Of a stretch of 40,669 nucleotides of DNA, positions 7,675 through 17,768 are shown one piece after another. The position numbers were made by a program, and so were the translations under genes. The notes under the pieces were generated by a model. The model made no database searches. It saw only the letters and a program-made list of their open reading frames with translations, and had not been told where the DNA came from. How positions within the stretch are numbered: the stretch's first letter is position 1; the number at the start of each line of letters is the position of its first letter. The DNA is from a virus: IMG/VR virus record IMGVR_UViG_3300024431_000010, positions 1-40,669 of that record, one strand, 5' to 3'.

Positions 7675-8994
7675 GTGCCATTTCTCAACGAACTTTTAGT
7701 CGCCAACGGCACCACCAGCCTCGGCCGCATCGTGTATTCCAAAGCCGTGCTGGACATGATCACCAACGACCACGTGGTCGCCCTTGCGGTCAACGCCGGC
7801 GGCACCGGCTACGTCGTCGGGGAGACCTTCGATGTGGTTGGCGGCACACCGATTGGCGCGTTTGTCGCACGAGGCATCGTCACGGCCGAGTCAGCGGGCG
7901 TAGTAACCGCAGTGAAGTACGTCAGCGCGGGCGCCTATGCCACGCTGCCTGGCGCAACTGGCGCGGCCACGACCAACGCCAGCGCCGCCGGCAACGACGA
8001 CCTGACCGTGGACCTGACGACGCAGGTAGCCTTCTGGATCCTCGATCGCGACGACTACGTCGATGACCAGACGGATTTCGAGTGGATTTGCACCAGCACA
8101 AAGGCGGTCAACCCGGCCACCGTCGGCCTGATCACAGCGACCAGTGGCGGCAACGATGCCGTGCGCCTCATGGTCGCCAGCGGTTTCAACAACGGCTCGA
8201 CCTTCGACGCGCAGCCTGACGCCTCGCCGGCCAGCGTGTCGTTCCTGAATGTGCCAACCACCAACCCGGAGCTGTTCCTGTCCACCACGGAGCGCCGCGC
8301 CAACCTCATGTCCCGGGACGGTAATAACGTCCAGTACGGATGCATCGGCCTGTTTATCCCGCTGACTAACGTGGACGCCTCGTACCCGTTCCCCGGTATG
8401 GCCCACGCCCAGAGTCGCGGGGTCCGGGCCTTCACCGAGGCGTGGAATCCGGACGGCAACGGCTCGGTCAATGCCGGCGTCGTCAATCCGGGCCAACGCA
8501 CGTCGGTGGCCCCGCCGTATTATTACCGCGACAACCTGTCCACGCAGTGGCTCAACATCGCGGTGACGGCGACCGCCGGCGCGGCCACGTCGCAAATGTG
8601 GCCGAAGCTGCAGAACATGGCGAACTACTTATTCACCTTTGCACCGCAGGTCGACGGCAACACCACCACTCCGCCGGACTCCGGACAGGGTATTTTCGGC
8701 GATAACTCACAGGGCTGGTTCGAGGACAACGACGGCAACTTGGGCGGTATCCAGGGCGTCACCGACTACGGCACCGGCAACCAGATGTCGTTTGTGGTCA
8801 CCGCTCACATCATCAAAAACCGCGCCGGCGACGTATCCGTTATCGGTTACATCGACGGCTACGAGAACGTCCACGCCATTGGCCTGACGGCGTTTGAAGA
8901 GATCGAATCGTTCCAGTCGGCCAGCCGTTACATCGTGTTCCCCGACACCAACACATCAGAAACCGGCCAGTGGGCCGCAATGGAGATCATCTAA
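7675..8994 (+). CDS. Tail-tip region structural protein
   Basis: 439 residues from a GTG start with SD AGGAG. It is beta-rich without catalytic motifs. Residues about 35-110 contain a small domain (G-G-T-G-Y-V-V-G-E-T-F, V-V-G-G-T, then a Val/Ala-rich strand pair) that recurs in the protein at 17810-18394. The C-terminal part has aromatic blocks (S-Q-G-W-F-E-D-N-D, I-G-Y-I-D-G-Y-E). It is the first gene after the tape measure and overlaps the next by one base (TAATG), so it is probably part of the distal tail or tip complex. Confidence 0.75.
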   Translation: MPFLNELLVANGTTSLGRIVYSKAVLDMITNDHVVALAVNAGGTGYVVGETFDVVGGTPIGAFVARGIVTAESAGVVTAVKYVSAGAYATLPGATGAATTNASAAGNDDLTVDLTTQVAFWILDRDDYVDDQTDFEWICTSTKAVNPATVGLITATSGGNDAVRLMVASGFNNGSTFDAQPDASPASVSFLNVPTTNPELFLSTTERRANLMSRDGNNVQYGCIGLFIPLTNVDASYPFPGMAHAQSRGVRAFTEAWNPDGNGSVNAGVVNPGQRTSVAPPYYYRDNLSTQWLNIAVTATAGAATSQMWPKLQNMANYLFTFAPQVDGNTTTPPDSGQGIFGDNSQGWFEDNDGNLGGIQGVTDYGTGNQMSFVVTAHIIKNRAGDVSVIGYIDGYENVHAIGLTAFEEIESFQSASRYIVFPDTNTSETGQWAAMEII

Positions 8995-10175
8995 TGCCGC
9001 ACGAATTTGTGATCGGCGCCTTCGAGCCCGGCGATGACGACATGGGCGATTTCATACTGGACCGCTGGCTGCCGTTCGCGCGCGACGAGTGCAACTGGGT
9101 CGACAACCGGGCGCCGACGGTTGGCACCTTGCCCGACATCGAATGCTGGACCCACCGCGGCACCACCGGCAGCCCGGTTTCGCCATTCGTTTTCTTTCGC
9201 ACCCACGACCGCCACCTGAATATCTTCACTGGCACCGGCGTGAACTTAGCCGAGGAGGTTTACGACCAGCCAGGCAACCCGGCCAACGCACCACGCACGA
9301 CGGGTTTCGACCTGCCGGCATCGGGCCGCATCGGCAACACCCTGAAGACCTGTTTTGTCAACACGATCGTGGGCCCCTATCAGGGTTATTGGCTGTTTTG
9401 CGATACCACCGGCGAGTACATTTACTGCGTCATCAAGGTCAGCGCGCGCGAGTACAGGCACTTCCACATCGGCCGGCTGCGGCAGATCGACGGTGGTGAC
9501 GATATCGACCCGCAGAGCTTTTTTATTACCGGCCATTTCTGGGAGCAGCTCGGCAGCAACGCCTATGACTTCACCTTCAGCGGTCAGGGCACGCCGGTCC
9601 AGGCGGAGTCCGCCCCGTACAAATCCAACCACCGCATCCCGTTCCGCAATACGTTTTATCAGGATGGCAGCTTCGGCAGCATGGTGGTCAACACGGCGCC
9701 GGGCTCGCGCTTCTACATCCCCGGCTTTGCCGGCCACGCATACGACTGGTATCACCCGGACGAGGGCAATGCGCTGACCACCACCGCGGGCGCCGCCGTC
9801 AAGACTGTCGGCACTATCGGTACGCCCACGACCATCGGCCAGTGCATCACGAATTATTACGATCAGGGGCTCGGCGCTGTGCTGTTCGCCTGCGACCGTA
9901 ATTTCACGGCGAACGCCAACGTACTGGTGCCGATCTATGTGGGCGTGCAGCGAGACTTCGCTGGCGACGTCCGGCTCGGCATCGCCGCGCAGGTCCCGGA
10001 TATTTTCCGCATCAACATGCGCGACTTTTCGCCGGAGCAGACGATCACCGTATCCGGGCAGGACTATAAGGTCTTTCCCGTGATCAACAACGACAGCCAG
10101 AACATCCTCGACAGCGAAGGTTACAGTGGATGGGAAGGGCTCGCGTACAGGGTTGAAACGGATCCGGTGGTGTAG
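8994..10175 (+). CDS. Tail-tip region structural protein
   Basis: 393 residues; start chosen at the TAATG junction. The middle holds Y-I-Y-C-V-I-K-V-S-A-R-E-Y-R-H-F-H-I-G-R-L, a pattern I know from uncharacterised phage virion proteins in similar tail operons. The sequence is rich in Gly, aromatic residues and Asn, consistent with a beta-structured virion component. The exact role is unknown. It abuts the next gene with no gap (TAG then ATG). Confidence 0.75.
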   Translation: MPHEFVIGAFEPGDDDMGDFILDRWLPFARDECNWVDNRAPTVGTLPDIECWTHRGTTGSPVSPFVFFRTHDRHLNIFTGTGVNLAEEVYDQPGNPANAPRTTGFDLPASGRIGNTLKTCFVNTIVGPYQGYWLFCDTTGEYIYCVIKVSAREYRHFHIGRLRQIDGGDDIDPQSFFITGHFWEQLGSNAYDFTFSGQGTPVQAESAPYKSNHRIPFRNTFYQDGSFGSMVVNTAPGSRFYIPGFAGHAYDWYHPDEGNALTTTAGAAVKTVGTIGTPTTIGQCITNYYDQGLGAVLFACDRNFTANANVLVPIYVGVQRDFAGDVRLGIAAQVPDIFRINMRDFSPEQTITVSGQDYKVFPVINNDSQNILDSEGYSGWEGLAYRVETDPVV

Positions 10176-11867
10176 ATGGCAACCGCCGCCGCCAGTCCAT
10201 TCCAGCGGCTATTCTTCGCGCCGGGCAATCCGCAATTGCCGACGCTGCCCGGCCCGTCGGATCCGAAAGACGGGCTCGCCACACCGTTTGCGACCACAGC
10301 CAGCGTTCGATTCGGGCTCGGCCAGCCGAACGTGCTGGAGATATTCGGTGCGGGTCCAGGCGTCGCGCGCGGCTTCGCGCAGACCTATCTGAACGGCATC
10401 GGCGGCTCGCCGAACCCGGTCGATTGGGGCAATATCACCGCCACCAAGACGCGCATCATCACCGTCCACAACACCCACCGCTTCGCCGTCGAAGTGCAGA
10501 CCGTGGACGTGTCAGACGTTTCCGGCGTCACCCTGCTCACCCCGGGGCTGCCCGTCAACGTGCCGTCGTTCGGCAGCATCGTGTTTACGTTTGAGGCGGG
10601 CCTCGCCGGCGACCCGACCGTGGATGGCGCCGTTATTTTCAACCACGCCCTCGGCCTGTTCCCGATCGAGATGGTTGGCCGGCGCGTGATCATATTCAAT
10701 ACCATCCCGCAGCGGCCGATCACTGAGCAAGTCACCTTCGGCACTGACGTGATGATTTCGAGTGATGGCACTGAGCAAGTCATGGGCTTTCGGACCACGC
10801 CGCGCTCGGACGTCAAATTCCTGATTCGCCATACGGACGACGAGGAGCGCACCCGCCTGCTCAACGATATCCTCGGCGCCGCATTCCTGCTGCAGGGCGT
10901 GCAGGCGTGGTGGCAGGCGTCGCGCGTCACAGCGCCGGCCCTGGCCGCCGCCATCACGGTGCAGGTCGATACCGAGGGCATGGAGATCGCCGCCTTCGAT
11001 ACGATGTCTGTGTCGCTGCCTGACCGATCGGCTTTCGAATTCGAGGTGCTGAGTTTCGACGCGGTATCCATCACCGCCAGCGACGTGTTCGGCACGGATA
11101 TCGTCGAGGACTCGTACATCATGCCGATCCGCTTCGGCTTCCAGAATAACAAGGTCGACCTGAATACCTTCGCGCTCGGCGCCGAGGATCTATCGGTCCG
11201 GTTTGTGCTGCACGAGTACCGCAACATCGGCAACGTGGATCCGGCCTTTTTCGACGCGCACCCGACGGACGGGCTGCCGATACCGAAGGCGGACCTGTTT
11301 TTCGACGCCCGCGCCCGCGGCGCCCGCATATCCAGCAATCAGCCGCGCCTGGACGGCGGCACCGGGGCAATATTCCAGAACCGCTCGGAGCTGCTCGGAC
11401 GGCCCGGACAGGCGATGCTTGTGCATAGCCCGGACCGTGCGACCACCTTCGCTTGGCGGACCTTCCTGCACGCGCAGCGGGGCTCGTGGGGCCAGTTTTA
11501 CGTCCCGACCGGCACCAACGACCTGCCGCTCGTGCCGGCGGGCTTTACGCTCGGCGGTAACACGTTTGATATTCCCAACATGGGCGTCGCCAACCTGATC
11601 CAGAACGTGGCGCCGCGCCGCGACGTCAAACTCACCCTCGAGGGCGTGGTGTCTTTCCGGCGCATCACCTCGGTGGTCGACAACGGCGCAACCGAACGCG
11701 TCACCCTGGACGGCGTCGTTACGGGCGCCGGCATCGTGCTGCCGGAGGACGCCAAGATAGAATGGCTCACGCTGTGTAGGATGGTGGGCGACTCGGCTAC
11801 CTTCAAACACGTTAATCGCAACGTCGCGGAGATCCGCTTCAGCATCCGCGGAGTAATGCTGCCATGA
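10176..11867 (+). CDS. Distal-tail-like structural protein
   Basis: 563 residues. Two blocks recall the Dit/DUF2460-type baseplate proteins: G-T-E-Q-V-M-G-F-R-T-T-P-R-S with R-T-R-L-L-N-D-I-L (around 205-240), and W-R-T-F-L-H-A-Q-R-G-S-W-G-Q-F-Y-V-P (around 430-450). It ends in an ATGA overlap with the BR0599-type gene, which matches the usual order distal tail, hub, tip. Tail-tip location is well supported by context; the biochemical role is inferred. Confidence 0.72.
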   Translation: MATAAASPFQRLFFAPGNPQLPTLPGPSDPKDGLATPFATTASVRFGLGQPNVLEIFGAGPGVARGFAQTYLNGIGGSPNPVDWGNITATKTRIITVHNTHRFAVEVQTVDVSDVSGVTLLTPGLPVNVPSFGSIVFTFEAGLAGDPTVDGAVIFNHALGLFPIEMVGRRVIIFNTIPQRPITEQVTFGTDVMISSDGTEQVMGFRTTPRSDVKFLIRHTDDEERTRLLNDILGAAFLLQGVQAWWQASRVTAPALAAAITVQVDTEGMEIAAFDTMSVSLPDRSAFEFEVLSFDAVSITASDVFGTDIVEDSYIMPIRFGFQNNKVDLNTFALGAEDLSVRFVLHEYRNIGNVDPAFFDAHPTDGLPIPKADLFFDARARGARISSNQPRLDGGTGAIFQNRSELLGRPGQAMLVHSPDRATTFAWRTFLHAQRGSWGQFYVPTGTNDLPLVPAGFTLGGNTFDIPNMGVANLIQNVAPRRDVKLTLEGVVSFRRITSVVDNGATERVTLDGVVTGAGIVLPEDAKIEWLTLCRMVGDSATFKHVNRNVAEIRFSIRGVMLP

Positions 11868-12772
11868 CATTCGACGCCTTTGAAACCGCCGACGGCACGC
11901 CGATCGAGTTGCTCACCTTCTCGAATGGCACGGAGCAGTTTTTCTCGACCAACGCGATCGTGCCGTTCCAGAACGGCGCCAACCTGCACCTGCCGCTGGC
12001 CTACGAGCGCACCGCGTTCGCGCAGTCGAAGGACACCGACGACACCAATATCCGCATGACCGTGCCTAACGACTTTGGGGTCGTGAATCTGTACGCCGGC
12101 GTCCTCACCTCGAATCGCACGCTCTGCACCATCGAGCGGTTTCACCTCGACGACCCGGCCAACCAGATCCAAGTGGTGTGGAAGGGCGTCATCGCCTCGC
12201 TGGAGCATCAGGAATTCGAGGTGCAGATACTGCTTCGGCCGCTCACCACCGGCACCGAGCAGACCCCGCCGGATACCTTTTCCGGGCTGTGTAATTCGTT
12301 TTTATTCGAGAGCCCAGGCTGCGACCTCAACCGCGACGACTTCCGCTTTATTGCCACGCTGTCCGCGGTCAGCGCCGACGGCCTTGAGCATACTTTCAAC
12401 GGCCTGCGGAACCAGGCGGAGACGTTAGACCTCGCGCTGGCCTCGCCCACCGGCCCGCTATCGTCTGCGGAGCTGGATATCTATTGGCAGGGCGGCCACC
12501 TCCAGACCGGCGCGGGAGAGATACGCTCAATCATCGAGGGCAACGTGGGCGCCGATCCGGATACGATCCGCGTCGACCTGCCGTTTCGCAACTTCATCGT
12601 TACGGACGGGGCTAACGTGTTTGCCGGCTGCGACCTGTCGCTGGCTACCTGCGCCAAGAAGTTCGACAACGCCATCCGGCATCAGGGATTCCCATACATC
12701 CCGGAGCGGGATCCTGCCAACACGGAACTGCCGCCGGGTACGCGGACGTCCTCTTCGAGCTTCGCGGGGTGA
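11864..12772 (+). CDS. DUF2163 / phage BR0599-type tail-tip protein
   Basis: 302 residues. The N-terminal half (F-F-S-T-N-A, with L-C-T-I-E-R and V-W-K-G-V-I) matches DUF2163. The C-terminal part holds the BR0599 signature: paired Cys around 140 and 150 (L-C-N, G-C-D-L-N), then G-C-D-L-S-L-A-T-C-A-K-K-F-D-N, then G-F-P-Y-I-P at about 285-290. These proteins sit between the distal tail and tip genes and probably form the hub through which the tape measure and DNA leave. The conserved cysteines suggest a metal or disulfide site. Confidence 0.85.
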   Translation: MTFDAFETADGTPIELLTFSNGTEQFFSTNAIVPFQNGANLHLPLAYERTAFAQSKDTDDTNIRMTVPNDFGVVNLYAGVLTSNRTLCTIERFHLDDPANQIQVVWKGVIASLEHQEFEVQILLRPLTTGTEQTPPDTFSGLCNSFLFESPGCDLNRDDFRFIATLSAVSADGLEHTFNGLRNQAETLDLALASPTGPLSSAELDIYWQGGHLQTGAGEIRSIIEGNVGADPDTIRVDLPFRNFIVTDGANVFAGCDLSLATCAKKFDNAIRHQGFPYIPERDPANTELPPGTRTSSSSFAG

Positions 12773-12777
12773 GATAA

Positions 12778-15700
12778 ATGGCTTTCTGGTTTCAACTATT
12801 CCTCTGGGTCGTATCGTTTGTGCTGTCGGACTATTTCCGAGAGAAGTTGCCGTCGCAAACCCCGTCGGGCGTCGGCGATTTCGACATACCCACCGCCACG
12901 GAGGGGCGCGTCGTTCCGATCATCCCAGGCGGCACGGCCCGGATAAACGCGCCGAACTGTATCTGGTATGGAGACTTTGCCGCCATCGAGCGCACCGTCA
13001 CCACCGGCATTATTTTCCAAGAGGAGGAGACGATCGGCTTCACCTATGAGCTGGCGCTGCAGTACGCCCTGTGCAAAAACGAGGTCGCCGGCATGACGGG
13101 CATCTGGATCGGGGACGATCGCGTGTTCGACTACGTCGCCGATGCCGGCGGCGTTCCGCAGACCGTGGTCGACGTGGACCGCGACGACCTGTTTGGCGGC
13201 ACGGATAACGGCGGCGGCTTCGTCGGCCGGGTGCGGCTATTCACCGGCTCAAATACGCAGGGCGTGTCGACCTTCCTTGACTCGAGGATCGATCCCCTGC
13301 CGGCGTACACCGGGACCTGCTATGCCATGATCACCGATCTGACCGAGACGGTCGGCGCGAACATCGGCGAGACGAATCAGCTCCGTTACATCCGCATCGA
13401 ACTGCAGACGTTCGACACCATAGCCAACGGCGGGCTCGGCGACCGGCTGCTGCTGGGCAACGACCACCACTTCATCGGGCAGGACGCCAACCCGATCTCG
13501 GTGGCATACGAGCTGTATCTGAACGTCCGCTGGGGCCGGGGCTTTCCGGCCTCCGACGTATCGCTGACGAGCTTCCAGGCGGCCGCCGAGACCTGCTTCA
13601 CCGAGGGCATTGGCTACACGCAGGTCATCGACGAGCTGACCAGCACCGGCGAGATACAGGACACGCTGGAGCAGCACATCGATGGCTATATCGGGCCGAA
13701 CCCCATCACCGGACAGATCGAGGTCACGCTGGCGCGTTTCGACTACGTCCTCGCGAACGAATTCCAGGCGGGCGAGAGCAATATCGTCGCGGTCAAAAAG
13801 TGGAGCAAGGGCGACTGGTCGGAAACGGTAAACCGGATCCGGCTGCGCTACAGCGATCGCGACAAGGACTGGAACGAGAGCCACGCCATCGAACTGGCCG
13901 CCGGCAACCGCATCATTCAGGGCGTCACCGTCACCAAAGAGCTGCGGTTCCAGGGCGTACACAACGCGGACGTCGCCTCGAAGATTGCGGCGCGTACCAG
14001 GCGCGGGCTTACCAAGCCGCAAGCCTCTGGCACCATTGAACTGGACCGCACTGCCTACCTGCTCCGCCCCGGCGGTGTTTTCAGTTTCACTTCCGAGAAG
14101 GTGAACGAGGACAACCTGCCCGTGCGGGTCACGAAAGTCAGCATTGGCAACGTGCAGAAAAACACCATCATCGTCGAGGTGCTGCAGGACCTGTTCGACA
14201 TCGACACGCAGACCGTAGCCCCGCCACCGGCGACGGACTTTGTGCCGCCCATACAAGTGGTCATCCCGTTCGACGTCGCAGACCAGGCCGCCACCGAGCC
14301 GCCGTTTGTGCTGATGCGGCTCAACCCGCTGCCGAACCTCGTGCCGCGCGTGGCGACGTTTGCGCGCCGCGCCCCGGGTAACACGCCGACGGAGTACGAG
14401 GTCATCCGCCGCACCGGCAACCCGCCCTCGGGCGCGTTCACCTCCACTGACTTTGTCACCGGCGGTTTCATGCAGGTCGGTACGCTGCGCGACAACGAGC
14501 TGGGCTGGGCGACCGGCAACGGCGGCAAATCCGTGCAGATAGACCCGATCGGCGCGGCCAGCCTCGATGGCCTGATCGCCGCCTACAGTCCCACCAACCT
14601 CAACGCGGCCGGCATCGCGGTTATCTCTCCGGGGATCCCGGCGCTGGAGGAGTGGATCGCGTTCGAAGAGATCGTCGACGACCTCGGCGGAATACGGCTC
14701 GAAAAGGTATGGCGCGGCTGCATGGACACCAACCAGAAGGCGCACACGATCGGCGAGCGCATCTGGTTTATCTGGACCGGCGGCCTCGGCATGGGCGAGG
14801 AAACATACGCCCCTGCAGTCGGCGTGGAGATGAAGTTCCTGCCGCGCTCACCGACCGACGCGGTCCTCGAGGCGGCGGCTACGGCACTGCCGGTGGTCGA
14901 TATCCGCGGCCCGGAAACGTCCGGCCGGCAATCGAAACCGCTGCACCCGCTCACCCTGACCATGAACCTCAACGAGCTGCCGCAGGCGGCGGACGAGATA
15001 GACTTCGACCGGCTGATCACCTCCGGCCCGAACGCGACGCTGCCTGGAGCCCAATGCGTGCCGCAACTGCGCGCCTTCAATACGCAGGGCATCATCGCCT
15101 CGGTGATGGGGCTTGCGTTCGACGGCACCGGCTTCAACCCGGACGACGTCGTCGGCCAAGTGCTGGAGACGGAGATCTGGTTGCACAACCTGGACACCGA
15201 CCCGAGCGCGAATCGCACCAACGCGGTGGTGCACAATCCGCTGCAGGCGCAGCTCACCGCCAACGACCAGTTCGAGCTGCTGAAGTCCGACATTCTCGCT
15301 GCCGGCGTGGAGGGCTTCCAGTTCACCGCCCGCATCGATCTCGAAACGCGGCACAGCCCGGCGGGGCAGTTTCCGAACCAGATCAGCTACGAGTCGATGC
15401 AGTTCGATTTCATTGCCATTGGCGTGTTCACCGTGCTGCCGGCGGACGTCATCCTGCAGTCGCATTTCGACGGCGTGGACGCGGCCACCGAGGCCGACGA
15501 GGTCGGGCCGTTCAACCCCTTCATTCAGTTCAACGGCGCGGCCGAAATAGACACAGCGGAGTCGGTGTTTGGCGGCGCCAGCCTGCTGCTTGACGGCATC
15601 GACAGTTTTGTCCGCCTGGCGCTGCCGCCGCGCTGGGATATCGCTACCGAGTGGACGGTCGAGCTGCGCGCGCGGTTCACGGCGGACCCTGGCGGCACCG

Positions 15701-17604
15701 TGGAGCTGGTGAGCCAGATGGACGGCGAGCGCAACTCGTGGACCATCAACTATGTCGGCGGCGCGGACAACTTCCAGTTCGGCCACTCGACTACCGGGGC
15801 CAACGGGCCGTTTTTCACGGCCATGCACAGCGGCACGTTTGTGCCGAACGCCGGCCAGCAGTACGCGCTGGCTTTCTGCAAAGAGGTGGATGGCACCATT
15901 CACTGCTTCGTGGACGGCGTGCAGGTCGGCTCCACCGTCAGCATCACCGTCAGCTGGTTCCGGTCGAGCAACGACGTGCTGCTTGGCGCGCGTAATTTCG
16001 CGGGCTCGTTGAACGCGTTTTTCGACGGCCATTTCGACGAGTTCCGGATGACGCCCAAGTGCCTCTATCGCGCCAACTACACCATCGACACCGTGGCCTT
16101 CAAGGACAGCCGGCGGAACTATCCGCTGCTCGCGCACTTCGATGCCGCCGACGGCGCGGTCGCGTACACCGACGAGTCCCTGTACCAGAACGTGCTGCTC
16201 TTCGGCGCGGCCACCACGCAGATCGATACCGGGCAGTCCATGTTCGGCGGCTCCAGCCTGGAGATGACCGGCGTGGACGGCACCGGCCCGCTCGGCACGG
16301 GCGACGGCATCCTCCTGCCGTATCAGGACGGCCAGAACCTCGGCCGCGACACGTGGGTCATGGAACTGTTCATGCGGTTCCGGACGCTGCCCGACGGCGA
16401 CGGCTCCATGCTGCTGTCGAAATATAACCGCGGCGGCAGCAACGTCGACTGGTACTGGTGGGTCAACACCGATCTGTCGATCACGTTCAGCCATACGCCC
16501 ACCGGCAACGTCGCACAGCAAAACTTCGACACCAGCCCGACGCAGACGATGGTCATCGACACCTGGTATCACTTCGCCGCGCAGCGCCGGGGCAACGACC
16601 TCGAGATGTATTTCAACGGCAACCGCGTGCTGCTGGAGGTCGACGCCTTCCTGGACGGGGTCGGTTACGTCGGACCGCTGAATCAGCTGGACGACAGCAC
16701 CGCCCGGCTGTCCATTGGCTCCGCGCATAACGTATCGGTCGCCACGCGCTACCGGGCCAACGATGGCTGGATTGACGAGCCCCGCTTTGTCCACGGCGTG
16801 CTGCCGTACAACGGCTCGACGTACCCGGTCCCGACTGCCGCGAATCCCGATGCGCGCCGCGTACTGACGGAGGCGACGCAGGACCCGCTCATGCTCCTGT
16901 CCGGCTGGGAAAACGTGAACGGATTCGCCACCGACAACATCATGCAGACCGAGGACTTGGGCGGCGCCCGGATCGTATTCGCCGACGGCGCCAATATCGA
17001 CACCGGCGTGTTCAAATTCGGCAGCAGTTCGCTGGACCTGGACGGGGTCAGCGATCAGGCGCAGTTGCATTTCAGCGAGACCCGGCACCTCCTGCGGGCC
17101 AGCGACTTCACCATCGACTGCTGGGCCGAACACGACCTGCAGCCGCACGACGACGCGAACGGCGGGCACTGCCTGATGTCGAAATGGCTGGACAGCAACA
17201 ACACGCGCGAGTGGGCGTTCTACCTGGACGACGCCGGCAGCACGACGGATCTGGTGTTCGCATGGTCGATCGACGGCACCGCGATACAGACGGCATTCGT
17301 GGCGGCGGTCACGATCGTGCCGAACCAGTTCCATCACTGGCAGGTCGTGCGGCAGGGCGCCACGCTGTTTCTATTTCAGGACGGCGTATTGCAAACCCTG
17401 GACGGGGCCAGCGATTCGATTTCGGGCGACACCATCTTCAGCGCCGCCAACGAGATCTGGATTGGCCGCATGAACAACGGCGCAACGGATCGGGAGATGG
17501 ACGGGCATATCGACGAGACTCGTATCACGCGGCAGGCGGAGAACACCGCGACCTTCACGCCGGAGACCGCCCCGTACCCGCGTCCCACGCTGCCCTTCTT
17601 CTAA
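12778..17604 (+). CDS. Tail-tip attachment protein (J-like) with three LamG-like domains
   Basis: 1608 residues, 5 nt after the previous gene. The N-terminus has a hydrophobic stretch (3-18), then D-I-P-T-A-T-E-G-R-V-V-P and W-Y-G-D-F, features of phage tip proteins in this position. Residues to about 880 form the J-like body. Three C-terminal modules (about 890-1105, 1115-1345 and 1370-1600) each start with a hydrophobic segment, contain F-G-G-(A/S)-S-L or F-G-S-S-S-L-x-(L/M) about 35 residues later, and end with D-E-x-R-(M/F/I); these are concanavalin/LamG-like repeats, usually carbohydrate-binding. The protein probably recognises a surface glycan or envelope protein. It is the longest gene in the window. 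Confidence 0.88.
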   Translation: MAFWFQLFLWVVSFVLSDYFREKLPSQTPSGVGDFDIPTATEGRVVPIIPGGTARINAPNCIWYGDFAAIERTVTTGIIFQEEETIGFTYELALQYALCKNEVAGMTGIWIGDDRVFDYVADAGGVPQTVVDVDRDDLFGGTDNGGGFVGRVRLFTGSNTQGVSTFLDSRIDPLPAYTGTCYAMITDLTETVGANIGETNQLRYIRIELQTFDTIANGGLGDRLLLGNDHHFIGQDANPISVAYELYLNVRWGRGFPASDVSLTSFQAAAETCFTEGIGYTQVIDELTSTGEIQDTLEQHIDGYIGPNPITGQIEVTLARFDYVLANEFQAGESNIVAVKKWSKGDWSETVNRIRLRYSDRDKDWNESHAIELAAGNRIIQGVTVTKELRFQGVHNADVASKIAARTRRGLTKPQASGTIELDRTAYLLRPGGVFSFTSEKVNEDNLPVRVTKVSIGNVQKNTIIVEVLQDLFDIDTQTVAPPPATDFVPPIQVVIPFDVADQAATEPPFVLMRLNPLPNLVPRVATFARRAPGNTPTEYEVIRRTGNPPSGAFTSTDFVTGGFMQVGTLRDNELGWATGNGGKSVQIDPIGAASLDGLIAAYSPTNLNAAGIAVISPGIPALEEWIAFEEIVDDLGGIRLEKVWRGCMDTNQKAHTIGERIWFIWTGGLGMGEETYAPAVGVEMKFLPRSPTDAVLEAAATALPVVDIRGPETSGRQSKPLHPLTLTMNLNELPQAADEIDFDRLITSGPNATLPGAQCVPQLRAFNTQGIIASVMGLAFDGTGFNPDDVVGQVLETEIWLHNLDTDPSANRTNAVVHNPLQAQLTANDQFELLKSDILAAGVEGFQFTARIDLETRHSPAGQFPNQISYESMQFDFIAIGVFTVLPADVILQSHFDGVDAATEADEVGPFNPFIQFNGAAEIDTAESVFGGASLLLDGIDSFVRLALPPRWDIATEWTVELRARFTADPGGTVELVSQMDGERNSWTINYVGGADNFQFGHSTTGANGPFFTAMHSGTFVPNAGQQYALAFCKEVDGTIHCFVDGVQVGSTVSITVSWFRSSNDVLLGARNFAGSLNAFFDGHFDEFRMTPKCLYRANYTIDTVAFKDSRRNYPLLAHFDAADGAVAYTDESLYQNVLLFGAATTQIDTGQSMFGGSSLEMTGVDGTGPLGTGDGILLPYQDGQNLGRDTWVMELFMRFRTLPDGDGSMLLSKYNRGGSNVDWYWWVNTDLSITFSHTPTGNVAQQNFDTSPTQTMVIDTWYHFAAQRRGNDLEMYFNGNRVLLEVDAFLDGVGYVGPLNQLDDSTARLSIGSAHNVSVATRYRANDGWIDEPRFVHGVLPYNGSTYPVPTAANPDARRVLTEATQDPLMLLSGWENVNGFATDNIMQTEDLGGARIVFADGANIDTGVFKFGSSSLDLDGVSDQAQLHFSETRHLLRASDFTIDCWAEHDLQPHDDANGGHCLMSKWLDSNNTREWAFYLDDAGSTTDLVFAWSIDGTAIQTAFVAAVTIVPNQFHHWQVVRQGATLFLFQDGVLQTLDGASDSISGDTIFSAANEIWIGRMNNGATDREMDGHIDETRITRQAENTATFTPETAPYPRPTLPFF

Positions 17605-17768
17605 TACCATGCCCGCGAAAGGACAAGCAGGGCACACACGTTGCCGATTAGGAGGACCCAATTGCCCGAAATGGCCGCCTGGACGGCGAACGCCCCGCAA
17701 CCCAGCATCAGCGCCAGCCGTAGAAAGCGGCGGTCCCGGGCGGATAATTTTGGAATGACCTGACGCAT
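17601..17768 (-). CDS. Two-helix membrane microprotein, antisense
   Basis: 55 residues, M-R-Q-V-I-P-K-L-S-A-R-D to S-R-A-W-Y. A basic N-terminus is followed by two hydrophobic segments (about 16-32 and 37-50) separated by S-G-N-W, a typical hairpin membrane protein. Its stop codon overlaps the end of the tip gene by 4 bp on the other strand. There is no good SD; a TATAGT -10 box ends 7 nt before the ATG, so the mRNA may be leaderless. It lies between two plus-strand structural genes, as phage host-takeover or superinfection-exclusion genes often do. Function unknown. Confidence 0.65.
   Translation of the reverse strand: MRQVIPKLSARDRRFLRLALMLGCGAFAVQAAISGNWVLLIGNVCALLVLSRAWY

Noticed and set aside
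14848-17337. 829-codon open frame on the minus strand opposite the tail-tip gene
   Set aside because: It is an Arg/Val/His-rich shadow of the strongly supported tip protein. GC-rich third positions remove antisense stops; no SD or family motif is seen. The same holds for long antisense frames at 5753-7333, 13249-14745 and 3324-4295.
17662-17763. 33-codon plus-strand frame with a TTG start after a perfect AGGAGG
   Set aside because: The peptide is low-complexity and basic and lies antisense to the microprotein, which has much clearer membrane helices. The SD may be accidental.
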